Shown here one piece after another: positions 14,221 through 30,800 of a stretch of DNA of 64,000 nt; the stretch's first letter is position 1; each line of letters begins with the position of its first letter. Origin of the DNA: Chamaelirium japonicum (taxonomy: Eukaryota; Streptophyta; Magnoliopsida; Liliales; Melanthiaceae); NCBI GenBank assembly GCA_947650365.1, contig OX393550.1:120902374-120966373 (forward strand), read 5' to 3'. Position numbers and translations under genes: made by a program. Below the pieces are notes generated by a model. It was given only the letters and a program-made list of their open reading frames with translations, was not told where the DNA came from and ran no database searches.

Positions 14221-17200
14221 TCTAATTCATTCGTACGATCCTTTCTAATTCATTCGTACGATCCATTCTAATTCATTCATACGATCCATTCTAATTCATT
14301 CGTACAATCCATTCTAATTCATTCGCACGATCCATTCGAATTCACTCATACGATCCATTCTAATTCATTCGTACGATCCATTCTAATTCATTCATACAAT
14401 CCATTCTAATTCATTCGTACAATCCATTCTATTTCATTCGTACGATCCATTCTTACTCATTCGTACGATCCATTCTAATTCATTCGTACAATCTATTCTA
14501 ATTCATTCGTACAATCCATTCTAATTCACTAGCACTATCGTACGAATTAATTAGAATGGATCGTACGAATGAAATTGAATGGATCATACAAATGAAATAG
14601 AATGGATCGTACGATCCATTCTAATTCATTCGCACGATCCATTCTAATTCATTAGTATGATCTATTCTAATTCATTTGCACGAATGTATCCATTCTAATT
14701 CATTCGTACGATCCATTCTAATTCATTCGTACAATCCTTTCTATTTCATTCGTACGATCCATTCTTACTCATTCGTACGATCCATTCTAATTCATTCGCA
14801 CGAATGTATCCATTCTAATTCATTCGTATAATCCATTCTAATTCATTCGTACGATCCATTCTAATTCATTCGCACGATCCATTCCAATTCATTCGCACGA
14901 TCTATTCTAATTCATTCGCAAGAATGTATCCATTCTAATTCCTTCGTACGATCCATTCTAATTCATTCATACGATCTATTCTAATTCATTCATATAATCC
15001 ATTCTAATTCATTCGTACGAAGGAATTAGAATGGATCATATGAATGAATTAGAATGGATCGTACGAATGAAATAGAATGGATCGAACTTATGAAATAGAA
15101 TGGATCGTACGAATGAATTAGAATGGATCGTACGAATGAATTAGAATAGATCGTACGAATGAATTAGAATGGATACATTCGTGCGAATGAATTAGAATGG
15201 ATCGTACGAATGAGTAAGAATGGATTGTATGAATGAATTAGAATGGATCGTGCGAATGAATTAGAATGGATCTGGATATATTCGTGTGAATGAATTAGAA
15301 TGAAACGTACGAATGAATTAGAATATATCGTACGAGTACGAATGAGTAAGAATAGATCGTACGAATGAAATAGAATGGATTGTACGAATGAATTAGAATG
15401 GATCGTAGGAATGAATTAGAATGAATCGTGTGAAAGAATTAGAATGGATCGTACGAATGAATTAGAATGGATACATTCGTGCAAAAGAATTAGAATGGAT
15501 TGTTTGAATGAATTAGAATGGATCGTGCTAATGAATTAGAATGGATCGTACGAATGAATTAGAATGGATCGTATGAATGAATTAGAATAGATTGTGCGAA
15601 ACGTACGAATGAATTAGAATAGATTGTGCGAATGAATTAGAACGGATCGTACGAATGAATTAGAATGGATAAATTCGTGCGAATGAATTAGAATGGATTG
15701 TACGAATGAATTAGAATGGATCGTACGAATGAATTAGAATGGATCGTACGAATGAATTAGAATGGATACATTCATGCGAATGAATTAGAATGGATCGTAC
15801 GAATGAGTTAGAATGGATCGTACGAATGAAATAGAATGGATTGTACGAATGAATTAGAATGGATTCATTCGTGTGAATGAATTAGAATGGATCGTACGAA
15901 TGAATTATAATGGATCGTACGAATGAATTAGAATGGATCGTACGTATGAATTAGAATGTCGTACGAATGAATTAGAATGGATCGTATGAATGAATAAGAG
16001 TGGATCGTGCGAATGATTTAGAATGAATCGTACGAATGAATTAGAATGGATCATATGAATGAATTAGAATAGATTGTGTGAATGAATTAGAATGGATCGT
16101 ACGAATGAATTAGAATGGACACATTCATGGGAATGAATTAGAATGGATCGTACGAAGGAATTAGAATGGATCATTCGAATGAAATAGAATGGATCGTACG
16201 AAGGAATTAGAATGGATCGTACGAAGGAATTAGAATGGATCGTACGAATGAATTAGAATGGATACCGATCCATTCTAATTCATTCGTACGATCCATTCTA
16301 ATTCCTTCGTATGATCCATTCTAATTCCTTCGTACGATCCATTCTAATTCCTTCGTACGATCCATTCTATTTCATTCGTATGATCCATTCTAATTCCTTC
16401 GTACGATCCATTCTAATTCCTTCGTACGATCCATTCTATTTCATTCGTATGATCCGTTCTAAGTCCTTCGTACAATCCATTCTTATTCATTCCCATGAAT
16501 TTATCCATTCTAATTCATACGTACGATCCATTCTAATTCATTTATACGATCCAATCTAATTCATTCATACAATCCATTCTAATTCATTCGCACAAATTTA
16601 TCCATTCTAATTCATTCGTACAATCCATTCGAATTCATTCGCACGAATGTATCCATTCTAATTCATTCGTACGATCCATTCCGTGCGAATGAATTAGAAT
16701 GGATCGTACGAATGAATTAAAATGGATCGTACGAAGGATTAGAATGTATCATACGAAGGAATTAGAATGGGTCGTATGAATTAATTAGAATGGATATATT
16801 CGTGCAAATGAATTAGAATGGATCGTACGAATGAATTAGAATAGATCGTACGAATGAATTAGAATGGATCGTATGAATGAATTAGAATGGATGCATTCGT
16901 GCGAATGAATTAGAATGGGTCGTACGAATGAATTATAATGGATCATATGAATGAATTAGAATGGATCGTGCAAATGAATTAGAATGGATCGTATGAATGA
17001 ATTAGAATGGATCGTACTTATGAATTAGAATGGATCGTACGAATGAATTAGAATGGATACATTCGTGCGAATGAATTAGAATGGCCATTCTAATTCCTTC
17101 ATACGATCCATTTTAATTCCTTCGTACATACGATCCATTCTAATTCCTTCGTACGATCCATTCTAATTCATTCGCACGTTCCATTTTAATTCCATTGTAA

Positions 17201-18890
17201 TTCATTCGTACGATCCATTCTAATTCTTTCGCACGATCCATTCTAATTCATTCATATGATCCATTCTAATTCATTCGTACGATCCATTCTAATTCCTTCA
17301 TACGATCCATTCTAATTCCTTCGTACGATTCATTCTATTTCATTTGTATGATAAATTCTAATTCCTTCGTACGATCCATTCTAATTCCTTTGTACGATCC
17401 ATTCTAATTCCTTCGTACGATCCATTCTATTTCATTCGTATGATCTATTCTAATTCCTTCGTACGATCCATTCTTATTCATTCCCATGAATGTATCCATT
17501 CTAATTCATACGTACGATCCATTCTAATTCATTTATACGATCCAATCTAATTCATTCATACAATCCATTCTAATTCATTCGCACGAATTTATCCATTCTA
17601 ATTCATTCGTACAATCCATTCTGTGCGAATGAATTAGAATGGATCGTACGAATGAATTAGAATGGATCGTATGAATGAATTAGAATGGATCGTACATAGG
17701 AATTAGAATGGATCATACGAATGAAATATAATGGGTCGTACAAAGGAATTAGAATGAATCGTACGAAGGAATTATAATGGATCGTACGAAGGAATTAGAA
17801 TGGATCGTACGAAGCAATTAGAATGGATCGTATGAATGAATTAGAATGGATACATTCGTGCAAATGAATTAGAATGGATCGTACGAATAAGTAAGAATGG
17901 ATCGTACGAATGAATTAGAATGGATACATTCGTGCGAATGAATTAGAATGGATCGTGCGAATGAATTAGAATGGATCGTACGAATGAAATAGAATGGATC
18001 GTATGAATGAATTAGAATAGATTGTGCGAATGAATTAGAATGGATCGTATAAATGAATTAGATTGGATCGTATGAATGAATTAGAATAGATACATTCGTG
18101 CAAAAGAATTAGAATGGATTGTATGAATGAATTAGAATGGATCGTGCTAATGAATTAGAATGGATCGTACGAATGAATTAGAATAGATTGTGCGAATGAA
18201 TTAGAATGGATCGTACGAATGAATTAGAATGGATCGTTATAATGGATCGTACGAATGAAATAGAATGGATCGTATGAATGAATTAGCATAGATCGTGTTA
18301 ATGAATTAGAATGGAACGTACGAATGAATTAGAATAGATTGTGCGAATGAATTAGAATGGATCGTACGAATGAATTAGAATGGATAAATTCGTGCGAATG
18401 AATTAGAATGGACCGTATGAATGAATTAGATTGGATCGTATAAATGAATTAGAATGGATCGTACGTATGAATTAGAACGGATACATTCATGGGAATGAAT
18501 AAGAATGGATCGTTCGAAGGAATTAGAATGGATCATACGAAGGAATTAGAATGGATCGTACGAAGGAATTAGAATGGATCGTACGAAGGAATTAGAATGG
18601 ATCGTACGAAGGAATTTGAATGGATCGTACGAATGAATTACAATGGATCGTATGAATGAATTAGAATGGATCGTGCGAATGAATTAGAATAGATCGTACG
18701 AATGAATTAGAATGGATCGTACGAATGAATTAGAATGGATCATGTATCCATTCTAATTCATTCGTACGATCTATTCTAATTCATTCGTACGATCCATTCT
18801 AATTCATTCGCATGAATGTATCCAGATCCATTCTAATACATTCGCACGATCCATTCTAATTCATTCACACGATCCATTCTAATTCATTCG
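14221..18890. repeat. Satellite macro-unit, copy B
   Basis: Direct tandem copy of the preceding macro-unit, in the same orientation and with all its strand switches. Relative to copy A it lacks 69 bp (three monomers) near 18085, so the offset falls from 4886 to about 4817 (compare 13681 with 18498). A one-base difference near 13745 then makes it 4818 (13923 with 18741). Similarity fades at about 18880, slightly before the expected end, so copy B is 3'-truncated or has diverged there. It holds no gene. Confidence 0.83.
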
Positions 18891-21800
18891 TACAATCCAT
18901 TCTTACTCATTCGTACGATCTATTCTAATTCATTCGTACGAATGTATCCATTCTAATTCATTCGTACGATCTATTCTAATTCATTCGTACGATCCATTCT
19001 AATTCATTCGCACAATCCATTCTAATTCATTCGCACGATCAATTCTAATTCATTCATACGATCCATTCTAATTCATTCATACGATCCATTCTAATTCATT
19101 CGTACAACCCATTCTAATTCATTCGCACGATCTATTCTAATTTATTCATACGATCCATTCTAATTCATTCGCACGAATGTATCCATTCTAATTCATTCGT
19201 ACGATCCATTCTAATTCATTCGCACAATCTATTCTAATTCATTCGCACGATCCATTCTAATTCATTCGCACAATCTATTCTAATTCATTCGCACGATCCA
19301 TTCTATTTCATTCATACGATCCAATCTAATTCATTCATACGATCCATTCTAATTCATTCGCACGAATGTATCCATTGTAATTCATTCGTACGATCCATTC
19401 TAATTCATTCGTACGAATGTATCCACTCTAATTCATTCATACAATCCATTCTAATTCATTCGCACGAATGTATCCATTCTAATTCATTCGTACGATCAAT
19501 TCTAAGTCATTCGCACAATCTATTGTAATTCATTCGTACGATCAATTCTAATTCATTTGCACGATCCACTCTAATTCATTCGTATGATCTATTCTATTTC
19601 ATTCGTACGATCCATTTTTACTCCATACGAATGAAATATAATGGGTCGTACAAAGGAATTAGAATGGATCGTACGAAGGAATTAGAATGAATTAGAATGG
19701 ATACATTCGTGTGAATCCATTCTATTTCATTCGTACGATCCATTCTAATTCATTCGTACCATTCTAATTCATTCACACAATCTATTCTAATTCATTCATA
19801 CAATCTATTATAATTCATTCACACGAATGAATCCATTCTAATTCATTCGTACAATCCATTCTATTTCATTCGTACGATCCATTCTTACTCATTCATATGA
19901 TCCATTCTAATTCATTCGTACGATCCATTCTAATTCATTCGTACGATCCATTCTAATTCATTAGCACGATCCATTCTAATTTATTCGTACGATCCATTCT
20001 AATTCATTCGCACAATCTATTCTAATTCATTCGTACGTTCCACTCTAATTCATTAGCACGATCCATGCTAATTCATTCGTACGATCCATTCTATTTCATT
20101 CGTACGATCCATACATTCGTACGAATGAATTAGAATGGATCGTGCGAATGAAATAGAATGGATCGTGCGAATGAATTAGAATGGATTGTACGAAGGAATT
20201 AGAATGGATCATACAAAGGAATTAGATTGGATGGTACGAATGAATTAGAATGGATATATTCATGCAAATGAATTAGAATGGATTGTATGAATGAATTAGA
20301 ATGGATCGTATGAATGAATTAGAATGGATCGTGCGAATGAATTAGAATGGATCGTACGAATGAATTAGAATGGATCGTACGAATGAAATAGAATGGATCG
20401 TATGAATGAATTAGAATGGATCGTGCGAATGAATTAGAATGGATCGTACGAATGTATTAGAATGGATCGTACGAATCAATTCTAATTAATTAGCACAATC
20501 TATTCTAATTCATTCATACGATCTATTCTATTTCATTCGTACGATCCATTCTAACTCAATCGTATGATCCATTCTAATTCATTCGCACGAATTTATCCAT
20601 TCTAATTCATTCGTACGATCCAATCTAATTCATATATACGATCCATTCTAATTCATTCATACGACCCAATCTAATTGATTCATACGATCACTTCTAATTC
20701 ATTCGCACGAATTTATCTATTCTAATTCATTCATACGATCCATTCTAATTCATTCGTACGATCCATTCCAATTCATTCGCACGAATGTATCCATTCTAAT
20801 TCATTCGTACGATCTATTCTAATTAATTCCCACCGAATGGATCGTACAAAGGAATTAGAATGGATCATATGAATGAATTAGAATGGATCGTACAAAGGAA
20901 TTAGGAAGGATCATACGAATGAAATATAATGGGTCGTACAAAGGAATTAGAATGGATCGTACGAAGGAATTAGAATGGATCGTACGAAAGAATTAGAATG
21001 GATCGTACGAATGAATTAGAATCGATCGTATTAATGAATTAGAATTGATCGTGCGAATTAATTAGAATGGATCGTAGGAATGAATTAGAATGGATCGTGC
21101 GAATGAATTAGAATGGATCGTGCGAATGAATTAGAATGGATCGTCCGAATGAATTAGGATGGATCGTACGAATGAATTAGAATATATACATTCGTGCAAA
21201 TGAATTAGAATGGATCATACGTGAATGAATTAGAATGGATCGTACGAATGAATTAGAATGGATCATACGAATGAATTAGAATGGATCGTACGAATGAATT
21301 AGAATGGATCGTACGAATGAATTAGAATGGATCGTACGAATGAATTAGAATGGATCGTACGTATGAATTAGAATAGATCGTATGAAGGAATTAGAATGGA
21401 TCGTACATAGGAATTAGAATGGATCATACGAAGGAATTAAAATGCATCGTACGAATGAATTAGAATGGATATATTCGTGCAAATGAATTAGAATGGATCG
21501 TACGAATGAATTAGAATAGATCGTACGAATGAATTAGAATGGATCGTATGAATGAATTAGAATCGATACATTCGTGCGAATGAATTAGAATGGATCGTAC
21601 GAATGAATTAGAATGGATCGTATGAATGAATTAGAATCAATAAATTCGTGCGAATGAATTAGAATGGATCGTACGAATGAATTAGAATGGATACATTCGT
21701 GCGACGTATAATCCATTCTAATTCATTCGCACAAATGTATCCATTCTAATTCATTCGCACGATCAATTCTAGTTCATTCGCACGATCCATTCTAATTCAT

Positions 21801-24800
21801 TCATACGATCTAATCTAATTCATTCATACGATCCGTACTAATTCATTCGCACAATCTATTCTAATTCATTCGTACGATCCATTCTAATTCCTTCGTACAA
21901 TCCATTCTAATTCCTTCGCACGTACGATCCATTCTAATTCATTCGCACGATCCATTCTAATTCATTCATACGATCCATTCTAATTCATTCATACGATCCA
22001 TTCTAATTCATTCGTATGATCCATTCTAATTCATTCGCACAATCTATTCTAATACATTCGTACGATCCATTCTATTTCATTCGTACTATCCATTCTAATT
22101 CATACGATCCATTCTATTTTATTCATACGATCCATTCAAATTCATTCGCACGATCCATTCTAATTAATTCATATGATCCACTCTAATTCATTCGTACGAT
22201 CCATTCTAATTCCTTCGTACGATCCATTCTAATTCCTTCGTACGATCCATTCTAATTCCTTCATACGATCCATTCTATTTCATTCGCATGATCCATTCTA
22301 ATTCCTTCGTACGATCCATTCTTATTCATTCCCATGAATGTATCCATTCTAATTCATACATACGATCCATTCTAATTCATTTATACGATCCAATCTAATT
22401 CATTCATACAATCCATTCTAATTCATTAACACGAATTTATCCATTCTAATTCATTCGTACAATCCATTCGAATTCATTCGCACGAATGTATCCATTCTAA
22501 TTTATTCGTACGATCCATTCGAATTTATTCGCACGAATGTATCCATTCTAATTTGTTCGTACGATCCATTCTAATTCATTCGCACGATCCATTCTAATTC
22601 ATTCATACGATCCATTCTAATTCATTCGTACGATCCATTCTAATTCATTCGCACGAACCATTCTAATTCATTCATATGATCCAATCTAATTCATTCATAC
22701 GATCCATTCTAATTCTTTCGCACGAATGTATCGATTCTAATTCATTCGTACGTGAATAAGAATGGATCGTACGAATGAAATAGAATGGATCGTACGAATG
22801 AATTAGAATGGATCGTACGAATGAAGTAGAATAGATCGTACGAAGGAATTAGAATGGATCATAGGAATGAATTAGAATGGATCGTATGAATGAATTAGAA
22901 TGGATCGTATAAATGAATTAGAATGGATCGTATGAATGAATTAGAATGGATCGTACGAATGAATTAGAATGGATACATTCGTGCGAATGAATTAGAATGG
23001 ATCATATGAATGAGTAATAATGGATCGTACGAATCAAATAGAATGGATTGTACGAATGAATTAGAATGGATACATTCGTGCGAATGAATTAGAATGGATC
23101 GTACGAGTGAATACGAATGGATCGTACGAATGAAATAGAATGGATTGTACTAATGAATTAGAATGGATTGTACGAATGAATTAGAATGGATCATGTGAAA
23201 AAATTAGAATGGATTGTATGAATGAACTAGAATGGATCGCGATCCATTCTTACTCATTCGTACGATCCGTTCTAATTCATTTGCACGATCCATTCTAATT
23301 CATTCGTACGATCCATTCTACTTCATTCGTACGATTCATTCTTACTCATTCGTACGATCCATTCTAATTCATTCGCACGAATGTATCCATTCTAATTCAT
23401 TCGTACGATCCATTCTAATTCCTACGTACGATCCATTCTAATACCTTTGTACGATCCATTCTAATTCCTTTGTACGACCCATTATATTTCATTTGTATGA
23501 TCCATTCTAATTCCTTTGTACGATCCATTCTAATTCATTCCCATGAATGTATCCATTCTAATTCATTCGTACGAATGTATCCATTCTAATTCATTCGTAC
23601 GATCCATTCTAATTCATTTGCACGAATATATCCATTCTAATTCATTCGTATGATCCATTCTAATTCATTCGTACGATCCATTCTAATTCATTCACACAAT
23701 CTATTCTAATTCATTCGTACGTTCCATTCTAATTCCTTCGTACGATCCATTCTACTTCATTCATACGATCCATTCTAATTCATTCGCACGAATGTATCCA
23801 TTCTAATTCATTCGTACGATCCATTCTAATTCATTCGCACGAAGGTATCCATTCTAATTCCTTCGTACGATCCATTCTAATTCCTTCGTACGATTCATTA
23901 TAGTTCCTTCGTACGATCCATTCTATTTTATTCGTATGATCCATTCTAATTCATTCGCACGATCCATTCTAATTCATTCGCACGATCCATTCTAATTCAT
24001 TCATACGATCCAATCTAATTTATTCATACGATCCATTCTAATTCTTTCGCAGGAATGTATCCATTCTAATTCATTCGTACGATCCATTCTAATTCATTAG
24101 CACGAAAAAACAAGATCCACTCTAATTCATTCATACGATCCATTCTAATTCATTCATACAATCCATTCTAATTCTTTCACACGATCCATTCTAATTCATT
24201 CGTACGATCCATTCTAATCTATTCGTACAATCCATTCTAATTCATTCGCACGATCCATTCTAATTCATTCGTACAATCCATTCCATTCTAATTCATTCGT
24301 ACGATCCATTCTAATTCATTCGCACAATCTATTCTAATTCATTCGTACGATCCATTCTAATTCATTAGCACGATCCATTCTAATTCATTCGTACGATCCA
24401 ATCTAATTTATTCATACGAACCATTCTAATTCATTCCCACAATCTATTCTAATTCATTCGTACGATCCATTCTAATTCCTTCGTACGATCCATTCTAATT
24501 CATTCATACAATCCATTCTAATTCATTCGCACGAATTTATCCATTCTAATTCATTCGTATGATCCATTCTAATTTATTTGCACAATCTATTCTAATTCAT
24601 TCGTACGATCCATTCTATTTCATTAGCACGATCCATTCTAATTCCTTCATACGACCCATTCTAATTCCTTCGCACGATCCATTCTAATTCATTCGCACAA
24701 TCTATTCTAATTCCTTCGTACGATCCATTCTAATTCATTAGCACGATCCATTCTAATTCATTCGTACGATCCATTCTAATTCATTCATACGATGCAATCT

Positions 24801-27800
24801 AATTCATTCATACGATCCTTTCTAATTAATTCGCACGAATGTATCCATTCTAATTCATTCGCACAATCTATTCTAATTCATTCGTACGATCCATTCTAAT
24901 TCCTTCATACGATCCATTCTAATTCATTCATACAATCCATTCTAATTCATTCGCATAATCTATTCTAATTCATTCGTACGATCAATTCTAATTCATTAGC
25001 ACGATCCATTCTAATTCATTCGTACGATCTATTCTATTTCATTCGTACGATCCATTCTTACTCATTCGTACGATCCATTCTAATTCATTCGCACGAATGT
25101 ATCCATTCTAATTCATTCGTACGATCCATTCTATTTCATTCGTACGATCCATTTTTACTCATTCGTATGATCCATTCTAATTCATTCGCACGATCCATTC
25201 TAATTCATTCATATGATCCATTCTAATTCATTCGTACGATCCATTCTAATTCATTCGCACAATCTATTCTAATTCATTCGTATGATCCATTCTAATTCAT
25301 TCGCACGATCCATTGTAATTCATTCATACGATCCATTCAAATTCATTTGCACGAATATATCCATTCTAAATCATTCGTATGATCCATTCTAATTTATTCG
25401 TACGATCCATTCTAATTCATTCGCACAATCCATTCTAATTCCTTTGTTCTAATTCATTCATACGATCCATTCTAATTCATTCGTACGATTCATTCTAATT
25501 CAATCCATTCTAATTCATTCGTACAATCCATTCTTACTCATTCGTACGATCCATTCTAATTCATTCGCACGAATGTATCCATTCTAATTCATTCGTACGA
25601 TCCATTCTAATTCCTTCGTACGATCCATTCTAATTCATTCGTACAATCCATTCTAATTCATTCGCACAATCTACTCTAATTCCTTCGTACGTACGATCCA
25701 TTCTAATTCCTTCGTACGATCCATTCTAATTCATTCGCATGAATGTATCCATTCTAATTCATTCGTACGATCAATTCTAATTCATTAGTACGATCCATTC
25801 TAATTCATTCGCACGATTGTATCCATTCTAATTCATTCGTACGATCCATTCTAATTCCTTCGTACGATCCATTCTAATTCCTTCGCACGATCCATTCTAA
25901 TTCCTTCGTACACACGATCCATTCTAATTAATTCGTACGATCCATTCTAATTCATTCGCACAATCTATTCTAATTCATTCGTACGATCCATTATAATTCA
26001 TTCGCACGATCCATTCTAATTCATTCGTACGATCCATTCTAATTCATCTGTACGATCCATTCTAATTCATTCGTACGATCCATTCTAATTTATTCCCACG
26101 ATCCATTCTAATTCATTCGTACGATCCATTCTAATTCATTAGCACGATCCATTCTAATTCATTCGTACGATCCATTGTAATTCATTCGTACGATCCATTC
26201 TAATTCATTCGCACAATCTATTCTAATTCATTCGTACGATCCATTCTAATTCCTTCGTATGATCCATTCTAATTCATTCATACGATCCATTCTAATTCAT
26301 TCGCACGATCAATTCTAATTCATTAGCACGATCCATTCTAATTCATTCGTACAATCCATTCTATTTCATTCGTATGATCCATTCTTACTCATTCGTATGA
26401 TCCATTCTAATTTATTCGCACGACGAATGAACTAGAAAGGATACATTCGTGCGAATGAATTAGAATGGATCGTATGAATGAATTAGATTGGATCGTATTA
26501 ATGAATTAGAATGGATCGTGCGAATGAATTAGAATGGATCGTACGAATGAATTAGAATGGATACATTCATACGAATGAATTAGAATGGATCATACGATTG
26601 AGTAAGAATGGATCGTACGAATGAAATAGAATAGATCGTACGAATGAATTAGAATGGATCGTGCTAATGAATTAGAATGGATCGTAGGAATTACGAATAA
26701 ATTAGAATGGATTAGAATGGATTGTATGAATGAATTTGAATGGATCGTATGAATGAATTAGAATGCATTCTAATTCATTCGTACGATCTATTCTAATTCT
26801 TTTGCATGAATGTATCCATTCTAATTCATTCATACGATTCATTCTAATTCATTCGTACGATCATTCTAATTTATTCGTACGATCCATTCTTACACATTCG
26901 TATGATCCATTCTAATTCATTCGCACGAATGTATCCATTCTAATTTATTCGTACGATCCATTCTAATTCATTCATACGATCCATTCTAATTCATTCGTAC
27001 AATCCATTCTAATTCTTTCACAAGATCCATTCGAATTCACTCATACGATCCATTCTAATTCATTCATACGATCCATTCTAATTCATTCGTACGATCCATT
27101 CTAATTCATTCATATGATCCATTGTAATTCATTCGTACGATCCATTCTAATTCATTCGCACAATCTATTCTAATTCATTCGTACGATCCATTCTAATTAA
27201 TTCGTACGATCCATTCTAATTCCTTCGTACGATCCATTCCGTATGATCTATTCTATTTCATTCGTACGATCCATTCTTACTCAATCTTATGATCCTTCTA
27301 ATTCATTCGAATGAATGTATCCATTCTAATTCGATCCATTCTAATTCATTCGCACGATCCATTATAATTCATTCGCACGAATGTATCCATTCTAATTCAT
27401 TCGTACAATCCATTCGAAGGAATTAGAATGGATCGTACGAATGAATTAGAATGGATCGTATGAATGAAATAGAATGGATCGTATGAATTAGAATGGATCG
27501 TACGAAGGAATTAGAAGGGATCATACGAATGAAATAGAATGCACGATCCATTCTAATTCATTCATACGATCCATTCTAATTCATTCGTACGATCCATTCT
27601 AATTCCTTCGTACGATCCATTCTAATTCCTTCGTACGATCCATTCTAATTCCTTCGTACGATCCATTCTATTTCATTCGTATGATCCATTCTAATTCCTT
27701 CGTACGATCAATTCTAATTCCTTCGTACGATCCATTTTATTTCTTTCGTATGATCCATTCTAATTACTTCGTATTGTCCATTCATATTCATTCCCATGAA

Positions 27801-30800
27801 TGTATCCATTCTAATTCATACGTATGATACATTCTAATTCATTTATACGATCCAATCTAATTCATTCATACAATCCATTCTAATTCATTCGCACGAATTT
27901 ATCCATTCTAATTCATTCGTACGATCCATTCGAATTCATTCGCACGAATGTATCCATTCTAATTCATTCGTACGATCCATTCTAATTCATTCGCACGATC
28001 CATTCTAATTCATTCATACGATCCATTCTAATTCATTCGTACGATCCATTCTAATTCATTCGCACCATCCATTCTAATTCATTCATACGATCCAATCTAA
28101 TTCATTCATACGATCCATTCTAATTCATTCGCACGAATGTATCCATTCTAATTCATTCGTACGTGAATAAGAATGGATCGTACGAATGAAATAGAATGGA
28201 TCGTACGAATGAATTAGAATAGATCAAACGAAGGAATTAGAATGGATCGTACGAATGAATTAGAATGGATACATTCATGCGAATGAATTAGAATGGATCG
28301 TATGAATGAATTAGATTGGATCATATGAATGAATTAGAATGGATCGTGCGAAGGAATTAGACTGGATCGTACGAATGAATTAGAATGGATCGTACGAATG
28401 AAATAGAATGGATCGTATGAATTAGAATGGATCGTACGAAGGAATTAGAATGGATACATTCATGCGAATGAATTAGAATGGATCGTATGAATGAATTAGA
28501 TTGTATCGTATGAATGAAATAGAATGGATCGTACGAAGGAATTAGAATGGATCGTACGTACGAAGGAATTAGAATGGATTGTACGAAGGAATTAGAATGG
28601 ATCGTACAAATGAATTAGAATGGATACATTCGTGCGAATGAATTAGAATGGATCGTGCGAATGAATTAGAATGGATCTAATTAGAATGGATACATTCGTT
28701 CGAATGAATTAGAATGGATCATACGTTTGAGTAAGAATGGATCGTAGGAATGAAATAGAATAGATCGTACGAATGAATTAGAATGGATCGTACGAATGAA
28801 TTAGAATGGATCATACGAATGAATTAGAAAGGATCGTGCGAAAGAATTAGAATGGATTGTATGAATGAATTAGAATGGATCGTACGAAGGAATTAGAATG
28901 GTGCGAATGAATTAGAATGGATCGTACGAATGAGTAAGAATGGATCGTACGAATGAAATAGAGTGGATCGTACGAATGAATTAGAATGGATCGTGCGAAT
29001 GAATTAGAATGGATCGTACGAATAAATTAGAATAGATTGTGCGAATGAATTAAATGGATCGTATGAATGAATTAGAATGGATCGTACGAATGAATTAGAA
29101 TGGATCGTATGAATGAATTAGAATGGATCGTGCGAATGAATTGGAATGGATCGTACGAATGAAATAGAATGGATTGTACGAATGAATTAGAATGGATTCA
29201 TTCGTATGAATGAATTAGAATAGATCGTGCGAATGAATTAGAAAGGATCGTACGAATGAATTAGAATGGATCGTATGAATGAATTAGAATGGATCGTGCG
29301 AATGAATTAGAATGGATCGTGCGAATGAATTAGAATGGATCGTACGAATGAAATAGAATGGATCGTACGAAGGAATTAGAATGGATCGTACGAAGGAATT
29401 AGAATGGATCATACAAATGAAATAGAATGGATACATTTGTGCGATCCATTCTAATTCATGGATCGTACGAATAAATTAGAATGAATTAGAATGGATTGTA
29501 TGAATGAATTAGAATGGATTGTGTGAATGAATTAGAATGGATCATGCGAATGAATTAGAATGGATCGTGCGAATGAATTCGAATGGATCGTACGAAGGAA
29601 TTAGAATGGATCGTACGAATGAATTCGAATGTATCCATTCTAATTCATTCGTACGATCCATTCTAATTCCTTCGTACGATCCATTCTAATTCATTCATAC
29701 GATCCATTCTAATACATTCGTACGATCCATTCTAATTCATTCGTACGATCCATTCTAATTCATTAGCACGATCCATTCTCCAATATAATTCCTTCGTACG
29801 ATCCATTCTAATTCCTTCGTATCCATTCTAATTCACTCATACGATCCATTCTAATTCATTCGTACGATCCATTCTAATTCATTCGCATGAATGTATCCAT
29901 TCTAATTCATTCGTACGATCCATTCTAATTCATTCGCACAATCTATTCTAATTCATTCGTACGATCCATTCTAATTCATTCGCACGAATGTATCCATTCT
30001 AATTCATTCGTACAATCCATTCTATTTCATTCGTACGATCCATTCTTACTCATTCGTACGATCCATTCGTATCCATTCTAATTCATTCGTACGATCCATT
30101 CTAATTCATTCGTACGATCCATTCTAATTCATTAATACCATCCAATTTAATTCATTCATACGATCCATTCTAATTCCTTCGTACGATCCATTCTAATTCA
30201 TACGATCCATTTTATTTCATTCATACGATCCATTCTAATTCATTCACACGATCCATTCTAATTCATTCATACGATCCATTCTAATTCATTCATACGATCC
30301 ATTATAATTCATTCGTACGATCCATTCTAATTCATTCGCACAATCTATTCTAATTAATTCGTACGATCCATTCTAATTCATTCGCACGATCCATTCTAAT
30401 TCATTCATACGATCGATTCTATTTCATTCGTACGATCCATTCTTACTCATTCGTACGATCCATTCTAATTCATTCGTACGATCCATTCTAATTCATTCGC
30501 ACAATCTATTCTAATTCATTCGTACGATCTATTCTAATTCATTCGCACGATCCATTCTAATTCATTCGTACGATCAATTCTATTTCATTCGTACGATCCA
30601 TTCTTACACATTCGTACGATCCATTCTAATTCATTCGCACGAATGTATCCATTCTAATTCATTCGTACGATCCTTTCTAATTCATTCACACGATCCATTC
30701 TAATTCATTCACATGATCCATTCTAATTCATTCATACGATCCATTCTAATTCATTCATACAATCCATTCTATTTCTTTCACACAATCCATTCTAATTCAT

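Noticed and set aside
29443-29460. Very short forward piece as a separate inserted element
   Set aside because: It is an ordinary monomer fragment at a strand switch, with no ends or target duplication; it is reported as a shared junction instead.
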